From the NCBI GenBank assembly GCA_900542565.1, contig UQOC01000006.1, forward strand, positions 4,743 to 68,742: a stretch of 64,000 nucleotides of DNA, given 5' to 3'. This DNA is from an uncultured Eubacteriales bacterium. GTDB taxonomy: Bacteria > Bacillota > Clostridia > Peptostreptococcales > Anaerovoracaceae. Below the pieces are notes generated by a model. It did no database searches. It was not told the origin of the DNA and saw only the letters and a list, made by a program, of their open reading frames with translations. The translations under genes and the position numbers were made by a program. How positions within the stretch are numbered: the stretch's first letter is position 1; every line of letters starts with the position of its first letter. Positions 1 through 8,332 of the stretch are shown piece by piece.

Positions 1-2
1 AT

Positions 3-749
3 GAAATACAAAAGAATTTCGGAAGAATAATAGTAATAGCGGACAGCGCTCATGGATTTGGTGCTGTCAAAAATAGCAGATTATCCGGAAAGTTTGCCGA
101 CTTTACCTGTTTTTCTTTCCATGCGGTTAAAAATCTGACTACGGCTGAAGGCGGTGCGGTCACATGGCAGAGCAGAGAATTTATTGACGACGAAGAACTT
201 TACAAGCAGTATATGAATATATCCCTCCACGGGCAGACCAAAGATGCTCTAAACAAGAACAAGCTGGGTATGTGGGAATATGATATAATTTCGCCTGCGT
301 ATAAATGCAATATGACAGATATCCAGGCCGCAATAGGATTGGGACAGTTAGAACGATATGGAACCATGCTCAAAAGGCGGCATGAAATAATAAAGGCATA
401 TGATGAAGTTCTTAAGGATTTTGATGTGCAAGTGTTAAGCCATTCAGGTGAAAATCATAGGTCAAGCGGGCACTTGTATTTTATACGCATTGGAAAAGCG
501 GATGAATCTGTGAGAAATGAACTCATAGAGAGGTTTGCGGAAAAGGGTATAGCGACAAATGTTCATTATAAACCTCTCCCGATGTTAACTGCTTATAAGG
601 GTATGGGATTCAATATTGAAGATTATCCTAATGCGTATGAAATATATAAAAACGAGATCACATTGCCATTATATAGTAAATTAAAAGATGAGGAAGTAGC
701 GTATATTACTGAGGCGCTTAAAGATATCTTGAAGGAGTACAGAATTTGA
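3..749 (+). CDS. DegT/DnrJ/EryC1/StrS-type nucleotide-sugar aminotransferase (5' end outside window)
   Basis: This is the C-terminal two thirds of a PLP-dependent sugar aminotransferase, which moves an amino group from glutamate to a keto nucleotide sugar in the cytoplasm. The frame is open from the window edge, so the start lies upstream; 248 residues are visible against about 370-400 for the family. Visible hallmarks are the Asp-Ser-Ala-His segment (visible residue 14 on) that contacts the PLP ring nitrogen, and the Schiff-base lysine in Phe-His-Ala-Val-Lys (visible residue 43), followed by a Gly-Gly turn. The next gene, a phosphoglycosyl transferase, starts inside its stop codon, so the two are translationally coupled. 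The product is probably the amino sugar handled first in chain assembly, perhaps a bacillosamine-like sugar. The substrate is inference; the family call is secure. Confidence 0.9.
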   Translation, partial: EIQKNFGRIIVIADSAHGFGAVKNSRLSGKFADFTCFSFHAVKNLTTAEGGAVTWQSREFIDDEELYKQYMNISLHGQTKDALNKNKLGMWEYDIISPAYKCNMTDIQAAIGLGQLERYGTMLKRRHEIIKAYDEVLKDFDVQVLSHSGENHRSSGHLYFIRIGKADESVRNELIERFAEKGIATNVHYKPLPMLTAYKGMGFNIEDYPNAYEIYKNEITLPLYSKLKDEEVAYITEALKDILKEYRI

Positions 750-1444
750 TTCTGCCAAAATGGGAAACACTTCCGGACAGCATGAAAACAGAGCCGGTAA
801 AAAAATACTACGATATACTAAAAAAGAAAAATTTCAGTCTGTTTATCAAAAGGATATTTGACCTGATCGTTTCACTGATAATGGTTATAATCATATCCCC
901 GGTGCTCCTGATACTGGCGATCCTGATAAAGTTAGATTCGCCGGGACCGGTGTTTTACCGGCAGAACAGGATAACGAGCTTCGGAAAACCGTTCAGGATC
1001 TTCAAGTTCAGGACTATGGTACAAAACGCGGATCAAATAGGCGCTTTAGTGACGGTAGAAAAAGATCCGCGGATTACTCGGATAGGGAATAAGATAAGAA
1101 AGTGCAGGCTGGACGAGCTGCCGCAGTTGCTGAACATAATCACAGGCGATATGAGTTTTGTCGGCACAAGGCCGGAAGTCAAGAAATATGTTGATAAATA
1201 TAGTGACGAAATGATGGCCACTCTGCTCATGCCAGCAGGAGTCACATCACTGGCCAGCATCACCTATAAGGATGAAGATGAAATAATGGCTGAGCATATA
1301 GCAGATGGCATGGATACGGACGAGGCATATATAAATTATGTGTTGCCGGAAAAAATGCGATACAATCTGCAATATATAGAAAATTTCAGCTTTTTCGGCG
1401 ATATAAAGCTAATGTTTAAAACTATAGTAAGTGTATTGAAATAA
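746..1444 (+). CDS. Monotopic phosphoglycosyl transferase (PglC/WcaJ-type priming sugar transferase)
   Basis: It transfers a sugar-1-phosphate from a nucleotide sugar to undecaprenyl phosphate at the inner face of the membrane, the first committed step of repeat-unit synthesis. At 232 residues it is the short, single-domain form. Residues 38-62 form a hydrophobic segment broken by Ser-Pro (51-52), the re-entrant helix of this family. Then come Asp-Ser-Pro-Gly-Pro (64-68), Lys-Phe-Arg-Thr-Met (87-91) and the catalytic Asp-Glu pair in Arg-Leu-Asp-Glu-Leu-Pro (121-126). The usual Pro-Arg-Pro-Glu is Thr-Arg-Pro-Glu (141-144). A TTG start overlapping the upstream stop is supported by an AAGGAG site about 8 bases before it. 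A GT4 gene follows 17 bases downstream, so this is probably the initiating enzyme of the whole cluster. Confidence 0.92.
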   Translation: MILPKWETLPDSMKTEPVKKYYDILKKKNFSLFIKRIFDLIVSLIMVIIISPVLLILAILIKLDSPGPVFYRQNRITSFGKPFRIFKFRTMVQNADQIGALVTVEKDPRITRIGNKIRKCRLDELPQLLNIITGDMSFVGTRPEVKKYVDKYSDEMMATLLMPAGVTSLASITYKDEDEIMAEHIADGMDTDEAYINYVLPEKMRYNLQYIENFSFFGDIKLMFKTIVSVLK

Positions 1445-1461
1445 GATATGAGGAGGTCCAG

Positions 1462-2697
1462 ATGAATATAGTTTTGATAAATCATTATGCGGGGTCTCCT
1501 GAAATGGGAATGGAATTCAGGCCCTATTACTTTGCCAGGGAGTGGGTAAAGATGGGGCACAAAGTTGATATAATCGCTGCTGACTTTTCACATCTGCGTC
1601 GAAAAAACCCAAATGTATCGGAAGACTTCCAGACAGATGTCATAGATGGGATCAATTATCATTGGATAAAGACAAGGAGATATGAGGGTAACGGGGCTAG
1701 CAGAGCGATTACTATGGCTCAGTTCATAACAAAACTCTGGCTTCATGCCGATAGGATAATAAAAGAAATGGAACCTGATGTGGTCATTTGCTCATCTACT
1801 TATCCGCTGGATACTTTTGTTGGACAGAGGATAAGAAAAAAGTCCAAGAAAAAAGTGAAACTTATACATGAAGTGCATGACATGTGGCCGGCAACCCTGA
1901 TAGAGGTTGGGGGAATGTCGAAACATCATCCCTTTGTCATAGCAATGCAGATAGGAGAAAACAGTGCATATAAGCACTCAGACAAGGTTGTATCTCTTTT
2001 ACCATATGCTGAAGAATATATGAAGCAGCATGGGTTGGCAGAAGGTAAATTTGTCTGCATTCCCAACGGTGTAGTTGAGGAAGAATGGAATAAAACGGAT
2101 GAACTTCCCGATGAACATCAAAAAGTGTTTGATGCTCTGCACGGAAAAAATAAATTTATTGTAGGATATTTTGGCGGACATGCGTTATCTAATGCATTGG
2201 AGTATCTTCTTGAAATTGCAGGCAACATGGTCCAACACAAAGATATCCATTTTGTTCTGGTAGGGGATGGAGTGGAAAAGAAGAACCTCATTGACTTAAG
2301 CAAAAAAATGAAGTTGGATAATGTGACCTTTCTGAAATCTGTATCCAAAAAAGCTGTTCCACAATTATGCAAACAGTTTGACTGTATATATATGGGAAGT
2401 CATGAGTCGCCTCTTTACAGATTTGGCCTCTGCTTCAATAAAATGTTTGATTCAATGATGGCAGGAAAGCCGATAATCTGTGCCATGACCACACCAAAAA
2501 CATATATTGAGGAATATGAGTGTGGGATAAAGGTTGATTCAGGCGACATACAAGGATGTGTGAACGCTATTCTGAAAATAAAGAATATGAATGAGGATGA
2601 CAGAAAGAAAATGGGTGAAAATGGCATAAAGGCTTGTTATAAACGATTTTTTTATGATAACTTGGCTAATATTTTCATTGCCGTTATGGAATCTTAA
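1462..2697 (+). CDS. Glycosyltransferase family 4 (WbuB-like)
   Basis: A GT-B fold retaining glycosyltransferase of 411 residues that should add a sugar from a nucleotide donor to the lipid-linked chain. The N-terminus has the Asn-His-Tyr-Ala-Gly...Arg-Pro-Tyr-Tyr-Phe-Ala-Arg pattern typical of WbuB-type enzymes, which often use N-acetylfucosamine or related amino sugars. The C-terminal donor domain shows Gly-Tyr-Phe-Gly-Gly near residue 233 and a Val-Gly-Asp-Gly turn near 269. The acidic residue expected in the E-x7-E region is not clear-cut. A strong AGGAGG lies just before the ATG. Coming straight after the priming transferase, it is a likely second-step enzyme. Exact donor and linkage cannot be read from the sequence. 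Confidence 0.88.
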   Translation: MNIVLINHYAGSPEMGMEFRPYYFAREWVKMGHKVDIIAADFSHLRRKNPNVSEDFQTDVIDGINYHWIKTRRYEGNGASRAITMAQFITKLWLHADRIIKEMEPDVVICSSTYPLDTFVGQRIRKKSKKKVKLIHEVHDMWPATLIEVGGMSKHHPFVIAMQIGENSAYKHSDKVVSLLPYAEEYMKQHGLAEGKFVCIPNGVVEEEWNKTDELPDEHQKVFDALHGKNKFIVGYFGGHALSNALEYLLEIAGNMVQHKDIHFVLVGDGVEKKNLIDLSKKMKLDNVTFLKSVSKKAVPQLCKQFDCIYMGSHESPLYRFGLCFNKMFDSMMAGKPIICAMTTPKTYIEEYECGIKVDSGDIQGCVNAILKIKNMNEDDRKKMGENGIKACYKRFFYDNLANIFIAVMES

Positions 2698-2726
2698 AAT
2701 ATAGCAGATAATATATGGAGGGAAAA

Positions 2727-4037
2727 ATGAAACAGCAATTGCTTAACAAAATAAAAAACAAAGAAATCATCGTCGGAGTGGTTGGCCTCGGCTATGTGGG
2801 CCTTCCGCTTGCAGTAGAAAAAGCCAAGGCCGGCTTTAAGACCATCGGCTTCGATGTGCAAGAGGCCAAAGTTGATATGGTAAATGCGGGACATAATTAT
2901 ATAGGCGATGTGGTTGACGATGATCTCAAAAAGATCGCTGATGATGGCATGCTACGCGCCACTACAGACTTTAGCTTTGTGAAAGATGTGGACTTCATAG
3001 CCATATGCGTGCCTACGCCTCTTGACGCACATCAGCAGCCGGATATAAGCTATGTTAAGTCGTCTGCTGAAAACATCGCAAAACATCTCACAAAAGGCAC
3101 CATGGTAGTCCTTGAGTCGACCACATATCCGGGAACTACGGAAGAACTGCTCAAACCTATACTGGAGTCTTCTGGTCTGAAATGCGGAGAAGATTTTTAT
3201 CTGGGATTTTCGCCTGAGCGGGTAGACCCAGGCAACAAGCAATACAAGACGAAGAATACTCCAAAGGTAGTAGGAGCCATTGGGGACGATGCAAGGGAAG
3301 TAATTGCAGCCATGTACAGAGCCGTACTGGAGGGAGATGTGTATGAGGTTTCATCCCCTGCCGTGGCTGAAATGGAAAAGATTCTGGAAAATACCTATAG
3401 AAATATAAACATAGGTCTTGCCAATGAAATGGCGATGCTGTGCCACAAGATGGGAATAGATTACTGGGAAGTAGTAGATGCTGCCAAGACTAAACCGTAC
3501 GGATTCCAGGCCTTTTATCCGGGCCCGGGACTTGGAGGCCACTGCATACCTCTTGACCCATATTATCTTTCATGGAAAGCCAGGGAATACGGCTTCCATA
3601 CATCCATGATCGAGAGCTCCATGATGGTCAACGATGGAATGCCGGAATATTGTGTAGAAAGAGCGATGGCTATCCTGAACCGTCATAAAAAGGCCCTCAA
3701 CGGGTCAAAGGTCCTGGTGCTTGGCGTGGCATACAAAAACGACATTGACGATTACAGAGAAAGCCCTGCTATCAAAGTGATCGAAGAACTCAAAAAAGCC
3801 GGAGCCGAAACAGACTTCTATGATCCGTGGATCAGCGAATATAAAGACAAGGGACAGGTTTTCAAGGGCATAGAAAAGATAGACGAAAAGATAATCGCAG
3901 GCTATGATATCATAGTCATAACAGCAGCTCATACTAATATAGATTATGATATGATACAGAAGAACGCTCAGGCCATATTCGATACGCGCAATGCCATGAA
4001 GGATATTGCTGAGCGTGATAAGATAGAGGTGCTGTAA
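2727..4037 (+). CDS. wbpA: UDP-N-acetylglucosamine 6-dehydrogenase (WbpA/WecC-type nucleotide sugar dehydrogenase)
   Basis: NAD-dependent two-step oxidation of the C6 hydroxyl of a UDP-HexNAc to a uronic acid. The N-terminal Rossmann motif (Val-Gly-Leu-Gly-Tyr-Val-Gly-Leu-Pro) and Cys-Val-Pro-Thr-Pro follow the family; the catalytic cysteine is in Gly-Gly-His-Cys-Ile-Pro-Leu-Asp. A C-terminal UDP-binding domain completes about 436 residues. I chose the ATG at 2727 over an in-frame ATG at 2715 because GGAGGG sits correctly before the former. It overlaps the next gene by one base (TAATG). With the acetyltransferase at 4037, the oxidoreductase at 7256 and the aminotransferase at 17206 it forms a WbpA-B-E-D set. 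UDP-GlcNAc as substrate is inferred from these partners. It is GC-richer than the genes from 4.6 to 7.2 kb. Confidence 0.92.
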   Translation: MKQQLLNKIKNKEIIVGVVGLGYVGLPLAVEKAKAGFKTIGFDVQEAKVDMVNAGHNYIGDVVDDDLKKIADDGMLRATTDFSFVKDVDFIAICVPTPLDAHQQPDISYVKSSAENIAKHLTKGTMVVLESTTYPGTTEELLKPILESSGLKCGEDFYLGFSPERVDPGNKQYKTKNTPKVVGAIGDDAREVIAAMYRAVLEGDVYEVSSPAVAEMEKILENTYRNINIGLANEMAMLCHKMGIDYWEVVDAAKTKPYGFQAFYPGPGLGGHCIPLDPYYLSWKAREYGFHTSMIESSMMVNDGMPEYCVERAMAILNRHKKALNGSKVLVLGVAYKNDIDDYRESPAIKVIEELKKAGAETDFYDPWISEYKDKGQVFKGIEKIDEKIIAGYDIIVITAAHTNIDYDMIQKNAQAIFDTRNAMKDIAERDKIEVL

Positions 4038-4600
4038 TGGGAGAGTTTTTTGTACACGAGTCAAGCTATGTAGACGACCATGTAAAAATCGGAAAAGGAA
4101 CTAAGATATGGCATTTCTGCCACATACAGTCCGGCGCTGAAATAGGAGAGAACTGTTCAATGGGGCAGAATGTCAATGTCTCCAATAATGTAAAGATAGG
4201 CAACGGCTGCAAACTCCAGAACAATGTTTCTGTTTACGAAGGAGTTGAAATGGAAGACTATGTTTTCTGCGGACCATCCATGGTATTTACCAACGATTTG
4301 ACGCCGAGAGCAAAGTATCCGAAAGGCAGTGCAGGCTATAAAAAAACTCTGCTGAAAACGGGTGCGACCGTGGGAGCCAACGCAACAATAGTGTGCGGGC
4401 ATACCATAGGAAAATGGGCTATGATAGCCGCCGGGGCCGTAGTGACAAAAGATGTTAATGACCATGCCTTGATGGCAGGGGTACCCGCAAAACAAATCGG
4501 ATGGGTATGCGAGTGTGGAGCGGTTTTGCCGGATGGATTATCATGCCAAGCATGTAACCGTAAGTATAAAGAGTATTTAGACGGATTAAGGGAAGAATGA
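4037..4600 (+). CDS. wbpD: UDP-2-acetamido-3-amino-2,3-dideoxy-glucuronate N-acetyltransferase (WbpD-like)
   Basis: A left-handed beta-helix acetyltransferase of 187 residues. Hexapeptide repeats run from about residue 8 to 150, with an Asn-rich turn (Gln-Asn-Val-Asn-Val) and the Gly-Val-Pro-Ala-Lys closing motif. The C-terminal tail carries four cysteines in two Cys-x-Cys / Cys-x-x-Cys pairs, a small zinc-ribbon-like end seen in several WbpD relatives. In the pathway it acetylates the 3-amino group made by WbpE. It starts in the stop codon of the dehydrogenase gene, so the two steps are co-translated. The specific acceptor is inferred from neighbours; the fold and family are directly visible. 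Confidence 0.88.
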   Translation: MGEFFVHESSYVDDHVKIGKGTKIWHFCHIQSGAEIGENCSMGQNVNVSNNVKIGNGCKLQNNVSVYEGVEMEDYVFCGPSMVFTNDLTPRAKYPKGSAGYKKTLLKTGATVGANATIVCGHTIGKWAMIAAGAVVTKDVNDHALMAGVPAKQIGWVCECGAVLPDGLSCQACNRKYKEYLDGLREE

Positions 4601-5351
4601 TGGAATTCACATACTCAGCATATGAAAGTATAATTGATTTGCTTAGGGAAAATAAATATGAATTTGCAGATTATCATAAGTATGAATTGTATGATAAATG
4701 CGTTATTTTAAGACATGATGTTGATTATGATCTCAAGAAAACAATACAAATGGCTGAACTTGAAAATAAAAATGGTGTTAGTGCTACATACTTTGTTCTT
4801 GCAACATCAGGATTTTATAATGTGATGTCAAAGGAATCAAAAAAAGTTATCGGTTATTTGCAATCGTTGGGACATAAAATAGGCTTACACTTTGATGAGG
4901 CTAATTACGATATTACAGAAGAAACATGGTGCCCCAAATAAATGAGTTAATTAAGCAAGAACTGACTGTATTAAATAGTGTGATGGAAAAAGAAACTTGC
5001 ATGTCGATTTCAATGCACAGGCCGTCACAGATGACATTAAAGAGTAATTTAAAAATTGATAATGGTATAGCTAATTCATATAGTAAGGAATTTTTTAAGA
5101 CATTCAAGTATGTCTCTGATTCAAGAATGAATTGGAGAGAGGATCCTATTCAGGTTATTCAATCCGGGAAACATAATTGGATACAATTATCAACGCATCC
5201 GTTTTGGTATTTTGAAGAGCCAAAAGATATGAAAAGCATCATATATGATTTTTTGTGTTGCAAAGAAAATGCAGAATGTCGATACAATACATTTAGTGAG
5301 AACTTTTCCAGATTGAATGATGTCCTAACAATCGAGGAAGTAAAAAAATGA
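4597..5351 (+). pseudogene. Polysaccharide-deacetylase-like gene split by a frameshift
   Basis: Two overlapping frames together encode one protein of about 250 residues. The first (4597-4941) has the N-terminal half with Arg-His-Asp-Val-Asp-Tyr-Asp and Ile-Gly-Leu-His-Phe-Asp, the metal-binding pattern of deacetylase-like carbohydrate esterases. It ends with an off-frame tail. The second (from 4926 to 5351) continues with Val-Pro-Gln-Ile-Asn-Glu-Leu-Ile and a Ser-Met-His-Arg-Pro-Ser motif. The joint lies at about 4920-4932 and needs a net shift of one lost or two gained bases. The start overlaps the previous stop (ATGA) and the end overlaps the next start, so the operon layout is intact. It may be a true loss, a sequencing error or a switchable gene; no long homopolymer sits at the joint. 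AT-rich relative to the upstream pair. Confidence 0.8.
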
Positions 5352-6283
5352 GAAACTGGAAATATAAGTCAGAAGATATAATTGAGTCATTAGGCGGTAA
5401 ACCATTGGGGCCGTGTAAAGAAGTTGTCATTGAAGACACTTCTACTGCCGATGAACCGCAGAACAACAGTTTGATATTTATTAAAACGGCTAAATGGCAA
5501 GGTGAATGGGTAAAGAAGTTTTATAACTTAGATAGTGCGTTTATTATAATAGAAAAAGAGTTGGGACCTTTATTTACTGATATCGCACAAAATAATCTTG
5601 TGGTTATTACAGACAATGCAAGGCTGTATTATGCAAAGGCATTATGGCTGATTGTTGATGCTTTTACTCAGAGCAGAAAATTATCACAAAAAGAAAATTA
5701 TATTATTATTGGGGAAAATGTGCATATAGGAGAAGGAAGCGTTATTGATCCGTTTGTTTTCATTGGACATGATGTAAGAATTGGTGATAATGTGCATATC
5801 AAGACGGGGGCAAGAATCAGAGATAATACAATAATAGGAAACAATGTTGTCGTAGGAGAAAATTCCGTTATAGGAGCTCAGGGATTCGGTGTAGAAACTG
5901 ATGAATTAAAGCATCATATAAGAATACCTCATATAGGCGGCGTCGTCATTGGAGATAATGTTGAAATAGGGGCATTAACTTCAATAGTTGCAGGAACTAT
6001 TCGTCCGACTTTTATTGAAGACGGTTGCTTGATTGACGACCTCAATCATATTGCACATAACTGTTCGATTGGGCAAGGGACTTTATCTGCGGCATGTGTA
6101 GAGATTAGTGGAAGCGCTACAATTGGAAAATATTGCTATATTTCTCCCAATGCGACTATTCGAAATAGTGTTGAATTAGGTGACTATTGTTTTGTGGGCC
6201 AAGCATCATCAGTACAAAGATCTTTTAGTAGTAATATAAATGTGGTTGGAAATCCGGCCAAAGAATTTGTAAGAAAAGGTTAG
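5348..6283 (+). CDS. LpxD-like hexapeptide acyltransferase
   Basis: 311 residues. The N-terminal 115 resemble the uridine-binding domain of LpxD; the rest is a left-handed beta-helix with many Ile-Gly-x-x-x hexapeptides. The Asn-His-Ile-Ala-His-Asn motif near residue 233 carries the LpxD catalytic histidine. In Gram-negatives LpxD N-acylates UDP-glucosamine for lipid A, but nothing else here suggests lipid A. In a capsule operon this type more likely acylates an amino sugar of the repeat unit. It starts at an ATGA overlap with the broken deacetylase-like gene. Substrate and acyl donor are unknown. Confidence 0.82.
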   Translation: MRNWKYKSEDIIESLGGKPLGPCKEVVIEDTSTADEPQNNSLIFIKTAKWQGEWVKKFYNLDSAFIIIEKELGPLFTDIAQNNLVVITDNARLYYAKALWLIVDAFTQSRKLSQKENYIIIGENVHIGEGSVIDPFVFIGHDVRIGDNVHIKTGARIRDNTIIGNNVVVGENSVIGAQGFGVETDELKHHIRIPHIGGVVIGDNVEIGALTSIVAGTIRPTFIEDGCLIDDLNHIAHNCSIGQGTLSAACVEISGSATIGKYCYISPNATIRNSVELGDYCFVGQASSVQRSFSSNINVVGNPAKEFVRKG

Positions 6284-6293
6284 GGTGTTTTTT

Positions 6294-7208
6294 ATGACAT
6301 TAAGACATATGTTAAGAAGTATAGGATATAAATGTTTACCCTTAAAGTTATATTTAAAGATATGTTATCAAGTTATTTATAATCGTCCCTTACATTTAAA
6401 GGAACCAAAAGCATTTAGTGAAAAAATGTATTGGTTAAATTTATATTATGCACAATATGAAAAAAATTTAGTTCAGCTATGTTATGACAAATATACTGTG
6501 CGGACATACATTAAAGAAAAAATTGGTGAAAAATATTTAAATGAGCTTTATGGTGTTTATGATAAAGCTGAAGATATAGATTTTCAAAAACTACCACACC
6601 AATTTGTTATAAAAATTACTCAAAGTTCTGGGAAAAATCTTATATGTCCAAATAAAGAAAAATTGAATACTGAGAAAACCGTAAAACTACTAAATAAATG
6701 GTTACAATCTGCGAAAGCAAGAAGAGGTCAAGAGGAGTCATATCTTTACAATGGAAATGCAAAAATAGTTTGCGAGAAATTTTTAAAAGATGAAAACGAT
6801 ATGATTCCCAATGATTATCGGATATATTGCTTTAATGGAGAACCAAAGTACATTATTTGTGACATGGATACAACATTGGAAGATGGAAGCCACGGTACGA
6901 ATATAAGGCGCAATGTATATGATCTTAATTGGAATATACAAGATGTGGAATTTGGAAGAAAAAATGATCTTATTAATACGATCAACAAACCAGGTAACAT
7001 TAAGGAAATGATAGAGATATCAAGAGTTTTATCTAAAGATTTTCCCTTTGTTAGGGTCGATTTATATAATATAAGAGGTTCATTGATTTTTGGTGAATTA
7101 ACTTGGATTCCTATGGGTGGGAACTGTCGCATTAAGCCAGACTCTTTCGATTATAAGCTGGGCGAAATGCTCCAATTGCCGAATGTATCGATTGATTACA
7201 GAAAATAA
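6294..7208 (+). CDS. TupA-like ATP-grasp protein
   Basis: About 304 residues matching the TupA-like ATP-grasp family: an N-terminal Phe-Ser-Glu-Lys-Met-Tyr-Trp motif, a Tyr-Asp-Lys-Tyr segment, a central Phe-Val-Ile-Lys stretch that would bind ATP, and a C-terminal Phe-Gly-Glu-Leu-Thr metal site. Family members sit in capsule and teichuronopeptide loci and are thought to join amino acids or peptides to uronic acid polymers, forming amide bonds with ATP. That fits a cluster predicted to make an acetamido-hexuronic acid, whose carboxylate could be amidated; this link is inference. ATG at 6294 is preferred over GTG at 6285 for ribosome-site spacing. Strongly AT-rich. Confidence 0.82.
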   Translation: MTLRHMLRSIGYKCLPLKLYLKICYQVIYNRPLHLKEPKAFSEKMYWLNLYYAQYEKNLVQLCYDKYTVRTYIKEKIGEKYLNELYGVYDKAEDIDFQKLPHQFVIKITQSSGKNLICPNKEKLNTEKTVKLLNKWLQSAKARRGQEESYLYNGNAKIVCEKFLKDENDMIPNDYRIYCFNGEPKYIICDMDTTLEDGSHGTNIRRNVYDLNWNIQDVEFGRKNDLINTINKPGNIKEMIEISRVLSKDFPFVRVDLYNIRGSLIFGELTWIPMGGNCRIKPDSFDYKLGEMLQLPNVSIDYRK

Positions 7209-7255
7209 TAGTTACACAAATATATAAGTTAAGTGATGTTAAGTTAGGAGGATAT

Positions 7256-8332
7256 ATGAAATACGCCCTTATAGGCTGCGGCAGGATTGCAGTAAACCAC
7301 ATAAAAGCCGCCCTGAACAATAAACTTGAGATCGTTGCTGTATGCGATGTGCTGCCGGAGAAGATGGAAGCACTGCTCGCCAAGTATGAACTCCAAGATG
7401 ATCAGACCATCAAAAGATATACAGACTATAAGGAGATGGTCATAAATGAGAAACCGGAGCTTGTCAGCATAGCTACCGAAAGCGGCATACACGCTGAGAT
7501 CGCACTGTTCTGCATAGATCAGGGCGTCAATGTGATCATAGAAAAACCTATGGCTATGAGCATGGAAGACGCTGATAAGATAATAGCGGCGGCAGAAGCA
7601 GAGAATGTAAAAGTTTCTGCATGCCATCAGAACAGGTTCAATGTGGCTGTCCAGGAACTGAGAAAAGCTCTGGAAGCCGGACGGTTCGGCAAACTGTCCC
7701 ATGGTTCCATTCATGTAAGATGGAACCGCGACCACGGATATTATGACCAGGCGTCTTGGAGAGGAACATGGGAACAGGACGGCGGAGCTCTCATGAACCA
7801 GTGCATACACGGCATAGACCTGCTGAGATGGATGATGGGAGACGAGGTAGAGGAAGTTTACGGAGCTACCCGGCAGCAGTTCCATGATTACCTTGAGGCT
7901 GAAGATGTTGGAATGGCAGTCGTTAAGTTTAAAAACGGAGCCATCGGAACCATCGAGGGAACGACCAATGTATATCCAAAGAACCTCGAAGAGACCCTGT
8001 ATATCTTTGGCGAAAACGGCACCGTCAAGATCGGCGGAACTTCTACCAACAACATTGATGTGTGGGATTTTGCCGATGAGACAGAAGAAGATAGCAAGAA
8101 CAAAGAACTGAAAGAAGCTACCAGCAATGTTTACGGAAATGGACATACCAGCTTATTTGCCGATGTCATCGACGCTGTAAAGAATGACAGAAAGCCATAT
8201 GTAGACGCAGTAGCGGGCAGGAACGCCCTTGAGATGGTACTGTCCATATACAAGAGCCAGAAGGAAGGCAAAGCTGTTAAGCTGCCTCTGACTGACTTTG
8301 CCAGCACAGATATGAAAGGAAATTTTAAATGA
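7256..8332 (+). CDS. wbpB: UDP-acetamido-hexuronate 3-oxidase, Gfo/Idh/MocA family (WbpB-like)
   Basis: 358 residues. N-terminal Rossmann motif Gly-Cys-Gly-Arg-Ile-Ala, then Glu-Lys-Pro (about residue 99), the catalytic lysine motif of the Gfo/Idh/MocA family, and Asn-Gln-Cys-Ile-His-Gly-Ile-Asp, a signature of the WbpB/WlbA branch. It should oxidise C3 of UDP-GlcNAcA so that the aminotransferase (17206) can place an amino group there. TAGGAGG precedes the ATG. Base composition returns to that of the dehydrogenase gene, unlike both neighbours. Its stop overlaps the next start (ATGA). Confidence 0.9.
   Translation: MKYALIGCGRIAVNHIKAALNNKLEIVAVCDVLPEKMEALLAKYELQDDQTIKRYTDYKEMVINEKPELVSIATESGIHAEIALFCIDQGVNVIIEKPMAMSMEDADKIIAAAEAENVKVSACHQNRFNVAVQELRKALEAGRFGKLSHGSIHVRWNRDHGYYDQASWRGTWEQDGGALMNQCIHGIDLLRWMMGDEVEEVYGATRQQFHDYLEAEDVGMAVVKFKNGAIGTIEGTTNVYPKNLEETLYIFGENGTVKIGGTSTNNIDVWDFADETEEDSKNKELKEATSNVYGNGHTSLFADVIDAVKNDRKPYVDAVAGRNALEMVLSIYKSQKEGKAVKLPLTDFASTDMKGNFK

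Noticed and set aside
5348..6283. lpxD of lipid A synthesis
   Set aside because: No other lipid A gene is present, and the surroundings are those of a Gram-positive capsule or wall-polymer operon.
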